DNA of 64,000 nt, from the NCBI GenBank assembly GCA_963697675.1, contig CAVOOW010000007.1, positions 62,001 through 126,000 of the forward strand. The letters are read 5' to 3'. A program made the translations under genes and the position numbers. Below the pieces are notes generated by a model. It was not told the origin of the DNA. It was given only the letters and a program-made list of their open reading frames with translations, and did no database searches. The DNA comes from CAVOOW01 sp963697675. Its GTDB lineage: Bacteria; Actinomycetota; Actinomycetes; JACCUZ01. Below are positions 50,756 to 59,842 of the stretch, one piece after another. The stretch's first letter is position 1. Every line of letters begins with the position of its first letter.

Positions 50756-52102
50756 TCAGGGTCGAGTGCCTACCTGGTGCGTCGCCAGGAGGTCGGCAGC
50801 CGTTGTCGAGCCGACGATGTGGGTGACCTCTGTCGAGTCGGCTTCGGGGATGCTCTGCCGCAGGTCGACGGTGTCCATGACCAGCGAAGCGCGCACCATG
50901 CGACCGACTTGTGGTCGCGCCTGTCCCACAGTCGCGGCCACGACCTTGAGCGCGCCACGAGGCAGATGACGAGGTGCCCCGGCACGACCCGCAGCCCGCA
51001 TCACCTCGCCGGCCAGCTCGTTCAGGGTGAGGTCGACGGGACCACATACCTCGATGATCTGGCCGCGCTTCGTCGGGTCGATCACCGCATCGGCCAGCAC
51101 GCTGGCCACATCTGTGGCGGAGACGAAGTTGACCGGGTTGTCACCACGGCCGAAGACCATCGGGCGCCCGGAACGACCCGCCGTCTTCTCGAGGATCGAC
51201 GACCACGTCTCGAGGAACGCCGAGGACCGCACGATCGTCCACGCGACCGTACTTTCGCGTACGTGGCGTTCCGCTGCGGCCTTCATGCGGAACAGTTCCA
51301 TCGGACTGTCCGACGATGCGCCGATGACGGACATGAGCACGACGTCCGCGCCGACCTCGGCCGCTGCATCGATGAGGTTGATGTTGCCCAAGCGGTCGAT
51401 CGAGTCAGGCGATACCCCGCCAGGTCCGGCGAGTCCCTGTACGGCGCTCACGACCGTGTCGGCTCCAGTCATCGCCCGCCGTACGTCCTCGGGAACGCGA
51501 ATGTCGCCAACGACGAGCTCCACACCACCGATGTCGGCCGCCCGGGCAGCGTCGCGGGTGAGCACCCGCACGCTCTGACCGCTCGCGACCAACCTTCGCA
51601 ACAGCAGCGTGCCCAGCGTGCCGGAACCACCGGCGACGAGGATCATGATCGAGCGCCGTCGGCTGGCCGGAAGCGGAGTCACGGCTCGACGCACGGCATC
51701 GTCGACGGAGTCGCCGGCCCGATCAACAGGCTCGAGGTAGAAGCTGGCCCAGGCTGCCCGACCGTCGACGACGCGGAACACGGTTACCCCGCGCATCGCA
51801 TGTGGGACTCCGTCGCGGCGGGTGCCTTGCATGTCCCATTCGACCCACGCGAGGTCGCCGTCCACTGCCCGCCGCACCACCTCGGCGCGCAGGTCAGTGA
51901 CGCCGGCGAAGATCTGGGTCCAGTTGCGCCGGACCTGCTCGCGACCCTGGAAGCCGCGGCTCGGGTGTGCGGGAGTCTCGTTCACATAGTCGGCCGCGAA
52001 GCAGTCGACCAGCGCATCGATGTCGTGCGCATTCGTGGCCGCGAGCAGTCGGTCGACCATTGCTCCCGGACCGTCGTCGACGCGGGTCTCGTTGGTGGTC
52101 AT
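50756..52102 (-). CDS. NTF2-like (SnoaL) and NmrA-type NAD(P)-binding fusion protein
   Basis: A 448-residue two-domain protein in one frame. Residues 1-135 form a SnoaL-like NTF2 domain (DRLLAATNAHDIDALVDCFA, DGDLAWVEWDMQGTRRDG, FRVVDGRAAWASFYLEPV). Residues 152-440 form an atypical SDR of the NmrA/NDUFA9 type, with MILVAGGSGTLGTLLLRRLVASGQSVRVLTRD (landmark GGSGTLG) and VVGDIRVPEDVRRAMTGADTVV. The internal join RRRSIMILVAGG is in frame with no break, so this is a true fusion as read. It diverges from a TetR gene across a palindromic operator and is likely repressed by it. Possible role: detoxification or modification of a small hydrophobic compound. Confidence 0.83.
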   Translation of the reverse strand: MTTNETRVDDGPGAMVDRLLAATNAHDIDALVDCFAADYVNETPAHPSRGFQGREQVRRNWTQIFAGVTDLRAEVVRRAVDGDLAWVEWDMQGTRRDGVPHAMRGVTVFRVVDGRAAWASFYLEPVDRAGDSVDDAVRRAVTPLPASRRRSIMILVAGGSGTLGTLLLRRLVASGQSVRVLTRDAARAADIGGVELVVGDIRVPEDVRRAMTGADTVVSAVQGLAGPGGVSPDSIDRLGNINLIDAAAEVGADVVLMSVIGASSDSPMELFRMKAAAERHVRESTVAWTIVRSSAFLETWSSILEKTAGRSGRPMVFGRGDNPVNFVSATDVASVLADAVIDPTKRGQIIEVCGPVDLTLNELAGEVMRAAGRAGAPRHLPRGALKVVAATVGQARPQVGRMVRASLVMDTVDLRQSIPEADSTEVTHIVGSTTAADLLATHQVGTRP

Positions 52103-52120
52103 CGGGCCTCCGGACTATCC

Positions 52121-52138
52121 GTTACAGTATGCTGTAAC
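52121..52138. promoter_or_regulatory. TetR operator
   Basis: GTTACAG-TATG-CTGTAAC, an 18-bp near-perfect palindrome in the 38-bp space between the divergent fusion gene (start 52102) and TetR gene (start 52141). It must overlap the transcription start of both, so the TetR protein should repress both genes. Confidence 0.75.
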
Positions 52139-52140
52139 CA

Positions 52141-52812
52141 ATGAGCACTATGGGCCCAGCGGGGCGCGACGTCAAGTCGGGGCGGCGCTACGACTCCAGT
52201 GGCCGGCTACGGGCGGCGGAGCGCACGCGTGCCCGCGTCCTCGACATGGCGCGCGAGCGTTTCCTCGCCAACGGCTACGCCGCGACGACGGTGGCGGCGA
52301 TCGCCACGGCGGCAGGTGTGTCCGTCGAGACGATCTACAAGTCCTACGGGGGAAAGGCGGGCCTGGTCCGGTCGCTGCGCGACGCCGCGCTGCGAGGAAG
52401 CGGACCCGTCCCGGCCGAGCAGCGATCCGACCAGCAGTCTGCAGCGGCCAGCGATCCCCGGGAGATCATCGCCGGCTGGGGTCGGCTGACCAGCGAAGTG
52501 ATGCCACGCGTGGCGCCCATCCTGCTTCTGGTCCGCGCGGCCGCTGGTGCCGACGACGAGATGGCAGTCGTGCGCCGGGAGACCGACGACAGTCGGCTGG
52601 AGCGGATGGCGCACAACGCGCGCTATCTCGTCGACGGTGGGCACGTACGGGATGGCCTCGGCCTCGAGCAGGTGCGTGACGTGCTGTTCGCGTACAGCTC
52701 ACCCGAGCTCTACGAGCTCCTGGTCCTGCGCCAGGGTTGGCCGACCGACGACTACAGCCGGTTCGTGGCCGACGGCATCGCTGCGGCCGTCCTCCCACCG
52801 CCCCGCCGCTGA
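52141..52812 (+). CDS. TetR family transcriptional regulator
   Basis: A 223-residue repressor. The helix-turn-helix is at residues 26-75 (RVLDMARERFLANGYAATTVAAIATAAGVSVETIYKSYGGKAGLV; landmarks FLANGYAATTVAAIA and VSVETIYKSYGGK). The C-terminal ligand domain has the WGRLTSEVMPRVAPILLLVRAA helix. The ATG at 52141 lacks a ribosome site and stands three bases after the operator palindrome, so a leaderless transcript is likely. Divergent partner: the NTF2-NmrA fusion. Confidence 0.88.
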   Translation: MSTMGPAGRDVKSGRRYDSSGRLRAAERTRARVLDMARERFLANGYAATTVAAIATAAGVSVETIYKSYGGKAGLVRSLRDAALRGSGPVPAEQRSDQQSAAASDPREIIAGWGRLTSEVMPRVAPILLLVRAAAGADDEMAVVRRETDDSRLERMAHNARYLVDGGHVRDGLGLEQVRDVLFAYSSPELYELLVLRQGWPTDDYSRFVADGIAAAVLPPPRR

Positions 52813-52824
52813 CCCCACCCAGCC

Positions 52825-52873
52825 AGCGACCTTTGGCCGCGACACGCCGGCGTGTCGGGGCACGAAGGTCGCT
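52825..52873. repeat. Palindromic repeat, copy C (mixed arms)
   Basis: Outer AGCGACCTT/AAGGTCGCT and core CGACACGCC/GGCGTGTCG pair, but the middle of the left arm is the TTTGGCCG type and the right arm the GGGCACGAA type, leaving an internal loop. It lies between the converging ends of the TetR and EF-G2 genes, 12 bp after the TetR stop and 17 bp from the EF-G2 stop. Confidence 0.8.
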
Positions 52874-52889
52874 CGTCGGACCGGGGGAG

Positions 52890-55043
52890 TCAGCTGTCGC
52901 CGGCCTCGGACTGGATCTTGGCAGCGATGTGGCTGGGCATCGGCTCGTGCCTGACGTAGGCGCGAGAGAACGTGCCGGTGCCGTGCGACAGGGAGCGCAG
53001 GTCGACGGCGTACCGCGTGATCTCCACCTGCGGAACCTCCGCCTTGACCATGGAGCGGCCGGTGCCGACTGGCTCGGTGCCCGTGACGCGGCCCCGGCGG
53101 GTCGAGAGGTCGCCCATGATCGCGCCGACGTACTCGTCGGAGACCAGCACCGACAGCTCGTCGACCGGCTCGAGCATGTGCACCTGGGTCGCCTTGGCCG
53201 CCTCCTTGAGCGCCAGCGCTCCCGCGGTCTGGAAGGCCATGTCCGAGGAGTCGACCGAGTGGGACTTCCCGTCGGTCAGCGTCACGCGGATGTCGACGAC
53301 GGGATAGCCCGCGGCGACGCCGCGCTCCATCTGGGTGCGCACGCCCTTCTCGACGGAGGGGATGAACTGCCGCGGTACCGCGCCGCCGACCACCTTGTCG
53401 ACGAACTCGAACCCTGCACCCGACCCGAGCGGCTCCACCGTGATGTCGCACACGGCGTACTGCCCGTGGCCACCCGACTGCTTCACGTGCCGCCCGTGGC
53501 CGGTCGCCCGGCCGGCGAACGTCTCGCGCAGCTGCACGCGCACGGGCACCGACTCGACGTCGACGCCGTAGCGGTTCTTCAAGCGGTCGAGAAGTACGTC
53601 GAGGTGTGCCTCGCCCATGCACCACAGCACGAGCTGGTGGGTCTCGGAGTTCATCTCCAGAGTCAGCGTCGGGTCTTCAGCGACCAGCCGGTTGATCCCT
53701 TGCGACAGCTTGTCCTCGTCGGCCTTCGACTTGGCCACGACCGCCACGGGCAGCAAGGGCTCGGGCATCACCCACGGTTCCATCAGTACGGGGTGGTCCT
53801 TCTCGGACAGGGTGTCGCCGGTCTCCGCCCGGGTGAGCTTGGCGACCGCCGCGATGTCTCCCGCGATGCACTGCGACACCGTTCGCTGCGTCTTGCCGAG
53901 CGGCGACGTGATCGCTCCGACGCGCTCGTCGAGGTCGTGGTCCTCGTGGCCGCGCTCGCCGAGGAAGTGGCCGGAGACATGGACCGTGGTGTCCGGGCGC
54001 AGCGTGCCCGAGAACACGCGGACCAGCGAGATGCGGCCGACATAGGGGTCGGTCGTCGTCTTGACGACCTCCGCGACCAGCGGCCCCGCTGGGTCGCACG
54101 CGATCGGTGCGAGCGGTCGACCGTCGGCGGTCGCGATCGGGGGCACCTCGTGCTCGAGCGGCGACGGGAAGCCCGAGGTGATGACCTCGAGCAGCTCGGC
54201 CATGCCCAGACCGGACGGCGAAGCGGTCGCCAGCACCGGGTAGAAGGAGGCGCGGGCCACTGCCGTCTCGAGATCGTCGATGAGGACCTTGAGGTCGATG
54301 TCCTCGCCACTGAGATAGCGGTCCATCAGGCTCTCGTCCTCGGACTCGGCGATGATCGCCTCGATGAGCGCGTTGCGGGCCGACTCGATCAACGGCAAGT
54401 GCTCGGCATCTGGCGCGCGCTCCACGCGCGTGCCACTTGAGTAGTCGAAGATCCGCTGGGAGAGCAGGCCGATCACGGCGGCCGGGCTGCCGTCCTCGGC
54501 GGCCATCGGCAGGTAGAGGGGCAGCACGCCCTCGCCGAAGACGCGCTGGCAGATCGCGACGGCCTCGTCGAAGTCGGCGCGGTCCTTGTCGAGCTTGGTG
54601 ATGACGACCGCGCGCGGCATGGAGACGGCGGCGCACTCCTCCCAGAGCATGCGGGTCGCGCCGTCCAGGCCGTCGACGGCCGAGACGACGAACAGGGCGG
54701 CGTCGGCGGCGCGCAGCCCGGCGCGCAGGTCGCCCACGAAGTCGGCGTAACCGGGAGTGTCGAGCAGGTTGACCTTGATGCCAGCGTGCTCCAGCGGAGC
54801 GAGCGCGAGCGACACTGACCGCTGCTGACGGTGCTCGGCCTCGTCGAAGTCCGTGACCGTAGTGCCGTCCTCGACGCGTCCGGCACGGTTGATGATGCCG
54901 GTGGCCGTCAGCAGCGCCTCGACCAGCGTCGTCTTTCCAGAACCGGAGTGGCCGACCAGCACCACGTTGCGGATGGAACCGGGCTGGTCGGCCGTTGGGG
55001 CACCTCCGGCGGCCCCAGGGCTGGAACTCGTGTTTTGCGCCAT
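52890..55043 (-). CDS. Elongation factor G-like protein EF-G2
   Basis: A 717-residue translational GTPase paralogue. G domain: VGHSGSGKTTLVEAL (P-loop) near residue 30, DTPGYADF near residue 96 and TKLDKDRAD near residue 149. Domains II to V follow, through QMERGVAAGYPVVDI and the C-terminal QVEITRYAVDLRSLSHGTGTFS. The switch I region is shorter and diverged compared with EF-G, as in mycobacterial FusA2-type proteins, whose role in translocation is unproven. The ATG at 55043 has GGGAGG at the usual distance. The downstream end abuts palindrome C. Confidence 0.88.
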   Translation of the reverse strand: MAQNTSSSPGAAGGAPTADQPGSIRNVVLVGHSGSGKTTLVEALLTATGIINRAGRVEDGTTVTDFDEAEHRQQRSVSLALAPLEHAGIKVNLLDTPGYADFVGDLRAGLRAADAALFVVSAVDGLDGATRMLWEECAAVSMPRAVVITKLDKDRADFDEAVAICQRVFGEGVLPLYLPMAAEDGSPAAVIGLLSQRIFDYSSGTRVERAPDAEHLPLIESARNALIEAIIAESEDESLMDRYLSGEDIDLKVLIDDLETAVARASFYPVLATASPSGLGMAELLEVITSGFPSPLEHEVPPIATADGRPLAPIACDPAGPLVAEVVKTTTDPYVGRISLVRVFSGTLRPDTTVHVSGHFLGERGHEDHDLDERVGAITSPLGKTQRTVSQCIAGDIAAVAKLTRAETGDTLSEKDHPVLMEPWVMPEPLLPVAVVAKSKADEDKLSQGINRLVAEDPTLTLEMNSETHQLVLWCMGEAHLDVLLDRLKNRYGVDVESVPVRVQLRETFAGRATGHGRHVKQSGGHGQYAVCDITVEPLGSGAGFEFVDKVVGGAVPRQFIPSVEKGVRTQMERGVAAGYPVVDIRVTLTDGKSHSVDSSDMAFQTAGALALKEAAKATQVHMLEPVDELSVLVSDEYVGAIMGDLSTRRGRVTGTEPVGTGRSMVKAEVPQVEITRYAVDLRSLSHGTGTFSRAYVRHEPMPSHIAAKIQSEAGDS

Positions 55044-55263
55044 AGCGCGTCGCCTCCCTGTCACGCCCAGCCGGGGCGGTCGTGGAACCGAACCGGCGGG
55101 CCTCGCGGATGCCCAGAGCCTTCACCCGCGAGCCTCGCGGCACAAGGGGTCGCAAGGGGGAGCCGGGAAGGCCGCAGCCGCACCGCTCTACGATGAGCGC
55201 CTGCCCAGCGTCCTGCTCGACCTTGGACACTGCCCGTTGGATTGACCGTGGAGTCGCCGCCCG

Positions 55264-55884
55264 ATGCTGAATCGCTTCGCTCGAGCGCTGTTCACGCGCA
55301 TCCTCACGCCCATAGCCGGGTTCCTGGTCCGCCGCGGGGTCAGCCCCGACCTGGTGACGCTGATCGGAACGCTGGGCGTGGCCTTCGGTGCCCTCGCGTT
55401 CTATCCCCGCGGCGAGTTCTTCTGGGGCACGGTCGTCATCACGTTGTTCGTCTTCTCCGACCTCATCGACGGCACGATGGCCCGGATGAGCGAGCGGTCC
55501 AGCCGGTGGGGAGCCTGGCTCGACTCGACGCTCGACCGGATCGGTGACGCAGCGGTCTTCGCCGGCCTGACCCTGTGGTTCGCCGGCGACGGCGACGACC
55601 TGCTGCTTGTCGCGCTGTGCCTCTACTGCCTGTCCACCGGCGCTGTGGTCTCCTACGCCCGTGCTCGTGCCGAAGGGCTCGGCATGACCGCCAACGTCGG
55701 CATCACGGAACGGGCCGACCGCCTCGTCGCGATCCTCGTCGCGACGGGGCTCGACGGGCTGGGCGTGCCCTACATCCAGGCGCTCGCGCTCTGGGTCCTC
55801 GCGGTCGGCAGCACCGTGACGATCGCGCAGCGCGCCTGGACCGTTCGCCGCCAGGCCTTCGCCGAGACCCCGGGAACCCCCTGA
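55264..55884 (+). CDS. pgsA: CDP-alcohol phosphatidyltransferase (phosphatidylinositol phosphate synthase-like)
   Basis: A 206-residue membrane enzyme that transfers a phosphatidyl group from CDP-diacylglycerol, by locus most likely to inositol phosphate. The full signature D-G-x2-A-R-x8-G-x3-D-x3-D is present in LIDGTMARMSERSSRWGAWLDSTLD (landmarks DGTMAR and GAWLDSTLD). About five hydrophobic segments lie around it. The gene sits before the PatA-like acyltransferase and the PimA-like mannosyltransferase, the same order as mycobacteria. The ATG at 55264 is used. Confidence 0.88.
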   Translation: MLNRFARALFTRILTPIAGFLVRRGVSPDLVTLIGTLGVAFGALAFYPRGEFFWGTVVITLFVFSDLIDGTMARMSERSSRWGAWLDSTLDRIGDAAVFAGLTLWFAGDGDDLLLVALCLYCLSTGAVVSYARARAEGLGMTANVGITERADRLVAILVATGLDGLGVPYIQALALWVLAVGSTVTIAQRAWTVRRQAFAETPGTP

Positions 55885-55895
55885 ACCTCTCAACA

Positions 55896-56805
55896 GTGCG
55901 CGACGGGCTGATCTACCGCGCCTACGCCCTGGGGTGGGCCGCCGTCCGTCGGTTGCCTGAGCGGGTGGCCTACGCGCTGTTCCGTGTCATCGCCGACCTG
56001 ACCTGGCGACGGCGTACGGCGTCGGTGGTGCAGCTGGAGGCCAACCTGCGGCGGGCGAGGCCCGAGTCGACGTACGAAGAGCTGCGCGCGCTCTCGCAGG
56101 CCGGCATGCGCACCTACCTGCGCTACTGGTGCGACACGTTCCGGCTGCCCGACTGGAGCCACGACCGTGTCGTGCGCCTCTGTGCGCGTGGAGAACGAGC
56201 ACTACCTGCGCGACGCGCTGGGTTCCGGGCGTGGTGTTGTCGCGGCGTTGATGCACATGGGCAACTGGGACCACGCCGGAGCCTGGGCCAGCCTCACCGG
56301 TGCGCCTGTCGTGACCGTCGCGGAGCGGCTGCGGCCGGAGCGGCTCTACGACCGGTTCCTCGCCTATCGCGAGGGGCTGGGCATGGAGATCCTGCCGTTG
56401 ACCGGTGGCGACGGTGACCTGCTCGACGTGCTGTCGAAGCGGCTGCGGGCTGCGCGGCTGGTGCCGCTGCTCGCTGATCGGGATCTGCGGGCCAGCGGCA
56501 TCGGCGTCGACCTGCTCGGCGAGCCGACGAGGATGCCGCCGGGGCCGGCGATGCTCGCGTTGCGCACCGGCGCGGCCCTGCACCCGGTGAGCATCTGGCA
56601 CGACGATGCTGCCGACGGCGGGCGGCTGGTGATCCGCTGGCACGACGAGATCGTCGCGCCGCCGACCGGCAGAACGCGTGAGAAGGTCACGGACATGACG
56701 CAACGGATCGCCGACCAGTTCGGCGATGCGATCCAGGCCCATCCGGAGCACTGGCACATGCTGCAGCCGCTCTGGCTGGCCGACCTTGCAGAGCGCAGAC
56801 GATGA
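55896..56805 (+). CDS. Phosphatidylinositol mannoside acyltransferase-like protein (frameshifted)
   Basis: A lysophospholipid-type acyltransferase of about 302 residues (HtrB/PatA family) that would acylate PIMs. The first frame (GTG 55896) gives DGLIYRAYALGWAAVRRLPE and TYLRYWCDTFRLPDWSHD. One extra C near 56172 shifts to the second frame, VRVENEHYLRDAL, which holds the HxxxxD motif in MHMGNWDHAG and the ending HWHMLQPLWLADL. The stop overlaps the ATG of a mini-ORF (56802) as ATGA, at the start of the junction repeats. Confidence 0.85.
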
Positions 56806-56935
56806 GGGTTGCGTGTCCGCATGGCGGGGACGTACGCGGATGAAGGTCGGGATCGTCTGTCCGCATGGCCGGGACGTACGCGGATGAAGGTCGGGATCGT
56901 CTGTCCGCATAGCCGGGACGTACGCGGATGAAGGT
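56802..56935 (+). repeat. Tandem 44-bp repeat made of the first codons of the PimA-like gene
   Basis: Units at 56840-56883 and 56884-56927 (one difference) precede the real start at 56928, which begins with the same sequence. A shorter divergent unit lies at 56802-56839. Each unit starts ATGAAGGTCGGGATCGTC. Its reading frame encodes MKVGIVCPHGRDVRG or near it and stops at a TGA overlapping the next ATG. The three mini-ORFs (13, 15 and 15 codons) thus form an ATGA-linked chain from the acyltransferase stop to the PimA-like gene. The arrangement resembles MIRU elements. Confidence 0.88.
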
Positions 56936-58113
56936 CGGGATCGTCTGTCCGTACTCCTGGGACGTGCCGGGTGGGGTGCAGTTCCATGTGCGCGATCTCG
57001 CCGAGGTCTTGTCGTCGCGCGGCTTCGAGGTCTCGGTGCTGGCGCCCGCGGACGACGACACGCCACTGCCGCCGTACGTCGTCCCAGCCGGACGCGCGGT
57101 CCCCGTGCCCTACAACGGGTCGGTTGCGCGGGTGAACTTCGGGCCCTTGTCGGCGGCCCGCGTGCGGCGGTGGCTGCGCGAGGGCGAGTTCGACGTGCTG
57201 CACGTTCACGAGCCGACGACGCCGTCGCTGTCCCTGCTGGCCTGCTGGGCGGCGACGGGCGCGATCGTCGCGACGTTCCACACGGCCAACCTGCGGTCGC
57301 GCGCCATGCTCGCTGCCTACCCGATCCTCGAGCCGGCGCTGGAGAAGATCGGCGCCCGCATCGCGGTCTCCGAGGCGGCCAGGCGCACGGTCGTCGCTCA
57401 TGTCGGTGGCGACGCGGTGCTGATCCCGAACGGGGTGTTCGTCGACCGGTTCGCCGCTGCCTCGCCGGATCCGGCCTGGCAGGGGAGCGATGGAACGGTC
57501 GTGTTCATCGGCCGGCTCGACGAGCCGCGGAAAGGACTGCCGACCCTGCTGGCGGCCATGGAGCCGGTCCTTGCGCGGCGGCCCGGGGTGCGACTGCTGG
57601 TCGCGGGCAGCGGAGACGCCGAGGAGGTGCTCGAGGATGTGTCGCCGGCCGTGCGGGACGCGGTCACGTTCCTCGGCATCGTGACCGAGGCCGACAAGGC
57701 CAGGCTGTTGCGCAGCGCTGACGTCTATGTCGCGCCCAACCTGGGTGGCGAGAGCTTCGGCATCGTCCTCGTCGAGGCGATGGCCGCCGGGGTGCCGGTG
57801 CTCGCGTCCGACCTCGACGCGTTCAGTGAGGTGCTGGACCAGGGGCGGGTGGGCGCGCTGTTCCCGACCGGCGACGTCGACGCAGCTCAGTGACGCTCTG
57901 TCCGCGCTGCTGGCGGACCCCGCGCGGCGCAAGGCGCTGAGCAGTGCCGCCAGCGACTGGGTGCTGCGGTTCGACTGGGACACGGTCACCAGCGATCTGC
58001 TCGCCGTCTACGAGACGGTCGCCGCCGGCTTCGGCGGCGTCGCCGAGGACGTCGTGACTCGCCGCTTCTCGCTGCGCGGCCGTCTCCGCGGCCTCGCGTC
58101 GCCGCCCGACTGA
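56928..58113 (+). CDS. pimA: Phosphatidyl-myo-inositol mannosyltransferase-like glycosyltransferase (frameshifted)
   Basis: A GT4 glycosyltransferase of about 394 residues, PimA type, which adds mannose from GDP-mannose to phosphatidylinositol at the inner membrane face. Marks: MKVGIVCPYSWDVPGGVQFH at the N-terminus, AVATFHTANLRSR-like text (landmark TFHTANLRSRAM), FIGRLDEPRKGL with the phosphate-binding Arg and Lys, and GGESFGIVLVEAMAAG with the ExxxxxxE motif. One extra base near 57884 (GAC-GCAGCTC) breaks the frame after FPTGDVDA; the second frame continues LSDALSALLADPARRKAL to 58113. Its start is the third near-identical ATG of the repeat. Confidence 0.87.
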
Positions 58114-58214
58114 CCCTGCCGGTGCCGTGGCGACGGGTGTACGGACGCGAATCGCGGATCAATGGAGCAGGTTGGTCCCTGATTTGCGTACGCGCGGCCC
58201 CTCGTGCCGCCAGG

Positions 58215-59265
58215 ATGAGCCGCATGACCGCCGTGGAAGATCTTTGGAAGCTCGCGCAGGGTTATCGGGTGACGCAGGCGATCTATGTCGCCGCGGTCCT
58301 CGGGATCTCCGACCACCTGGCCGACGGACCGCGCGACGTCGGCTGGATCGCCGAACAGTGCGACTGCGACCCGGCGTCGCTCTACCGGTTGCTGCGCGCG
58401 CTGGCCACCGTCGGCGTCTACGAGGAGCTGCCCGGTCGCCAGTTCGGCCTGACCCCGCTGGGCGAGGCGCTGCGCCACGGCATCCCCGGCTCGGTCGCAC
58501 CGTGGGTGGAGCACATGGCCAGCGGCAGTCACCGGGCGGCCTGGGGCGGGCTGCTCGGGAGCATCCGTACGGGGGAAAACGCCTTCAAGGCCATCCACGG
58601 CGAGTCCGCCTGGGACTACCGGGCCGCCCGTCCCGAGGCCAACGCGGTCTTCGACGCGGCGATGACGTCGATCTCGCAGATCGTCTCGGCCGGGGTGCTG
58701 GATGCCTACGACTTCGGCGGGCTCGCCACGATCATCGACGTCGGAGGCGGTCGGGGCGCGCTGCTGGGCGCGATCCTGGCTCGCTATCCCGAGGCCCGCG
58801 GGGTGCTCGGGGACCAGCCGCACGTGATCGCGGGCGCACCCGACGTCCTGGACGCCCTGGGCGTACGGGACCGCTGCGAGGTCGTTTCCGTCGACTTCTT
58901 CGACGGGGTCCCCGAGGGCGGTGACGCCTACGTGCTGAAGTCGATCGTTCACGACTGGGAGGATCCCGAGGCCGTCGCGATCCTGCGCAGCGTCCGCCGG
59001 GCCATGGCGCCGGATTCCGTGGTCCTGCTCGTCGAGCGGCTGATCGGGGAGCCGAACGGCGACCCGGAAGGCGTGGGCGATGCTGGCGGCGTTCAGCGAC
59101 CTCAACATGCTGGTGGGACCGGGCGGCCGGGAGCGCACCGAGGCCGAGTACGACGCGATCTTCGCCGCGGCCGGCCTCCGCCGGAGCCGGACGGTCCGTA
59201 CGCCGACCGGGTTCGCCGTGATCGAGGCTGTCGCAGATTCGGAGGCCAGGCCGCCGACTCCGTAG
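58215..59265 (+). CDS. O-methyltransferase of the hydroxyindole/acetylserotonin type (frameshifted)
   Basis: A SAM-dependent methyltransferase of about 349 residues. N-terminal dimerisation/winged-helix domain: TQAIYVAAVLGISDHLADGP and LYRLLRALATVGVYEEL. SAM domain: IIDVGGGRGALLGAIL near residue 175, GVLGDQPHVI, FFDGVPEGGDAYVLKSIVHDW. One extra base near 59070 breaks the frame; the other frame adds MLAAFSDLNMLVGPGGRERT and ends at 59265. The ATG at 58215 (or 58224) is used. The substrate is unknown; it sits inside the PIM locus without an obvious link. Confidence 0.8.
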
Positions 59266-59274
59266 GCTGGCAGC

Positions 59275-59841
59275 GTGCCCCTGCCGTGGATCATCGCCGC
59301 ACTGGCGCTGGTGATCTTCTTGGCGTGGTACCTCTCGTTCAGCGCTGCGCGCCTCGACCGGCTGCATGCCCGGGTCGAAGGAGCGCTGAGCGCGCTCGAC
59401 GCCCAGCTGGTGCGCCGGGCGTCCGTGTCCATGCAGCTCGCGACCTCGGGGATGCTCGACCCCGCGACGGCGCTGCTGCTGGCCGACGCCGCGCACGAGG
59501 CGCGTGAGGCGAAGGAGCCGGAGCGTGAGCAGGCCGAGAGCGACCTGACCAAGGCGCTGCTCGCCGCGTTCGCCGAGCCCGACGTCGTGCCGGCCCTGGA
59601 TGCCGATCCCGTCGGTCGCGCGCTGGCGCAGGAGCTTGCGGCGGCCTGCCTGCGGGTGCAGCTGGCCAGGCGATTTCTCAACGACGCCGTGGGAGCGGCG
59701 CGCGTCGTACGGAGGAAATGGGTGGTTCGCTCGCTGCGACTCGCCGGACACGCGCCCTGGCCGCCGACGTTCGAGATCGACGACACACCGCCAGCTACGC
59801 TCGTCCACGATCCCAACCATCGAACGACTACTATTTTGTGA
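59275..59841 (+). CDS. Membrane-anchored hypothetical protein
   Basis: A 188-residue protein with one N-terminal transmembrane segment (PLPWIIAALALVIFLAWYLS, residues 2-21). A long helical region follows (RLDRLHARVEGALSALDAQLV and onward), resembling LemA-type coiled helices. In mycobacteria the gene after pimA encodes a membrane protein with a similar start but an added NUDIX domain; the NUDIX part is absent here. The GTG at 59275 begins nine bases after the methyltransferase stop. Function unknown. Confidence 0.72.
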   Translation: MPLPWIIAALALVIFLAWYLSFSAARLDRLHARVEGALSALDAQLVRRASVSMQLATSGMLDPATALLLADAAHEAREAKEPEREQAESDLTKALLAAFAEPDVVPALDADPVGRALAQELAAACLRVQLARRFLNDAVGAARVVRRKWVVRSLRLAGHAPWPPTFEIDDTPPATLVHDPNHRTTTIL

Positions 59842-59842
59842 C

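Noticed and set aside
53677..55893. 738-codon minus frame over EF-G2 and the phosphatidyltransferase
   Set aside because: It is the shadow of two opposed real genes and has no domain.
56840..56927. CRISPR array
   Set aside because: The repeats are head-to-tail without spacers, are made from a gene's own start and are coding in character.
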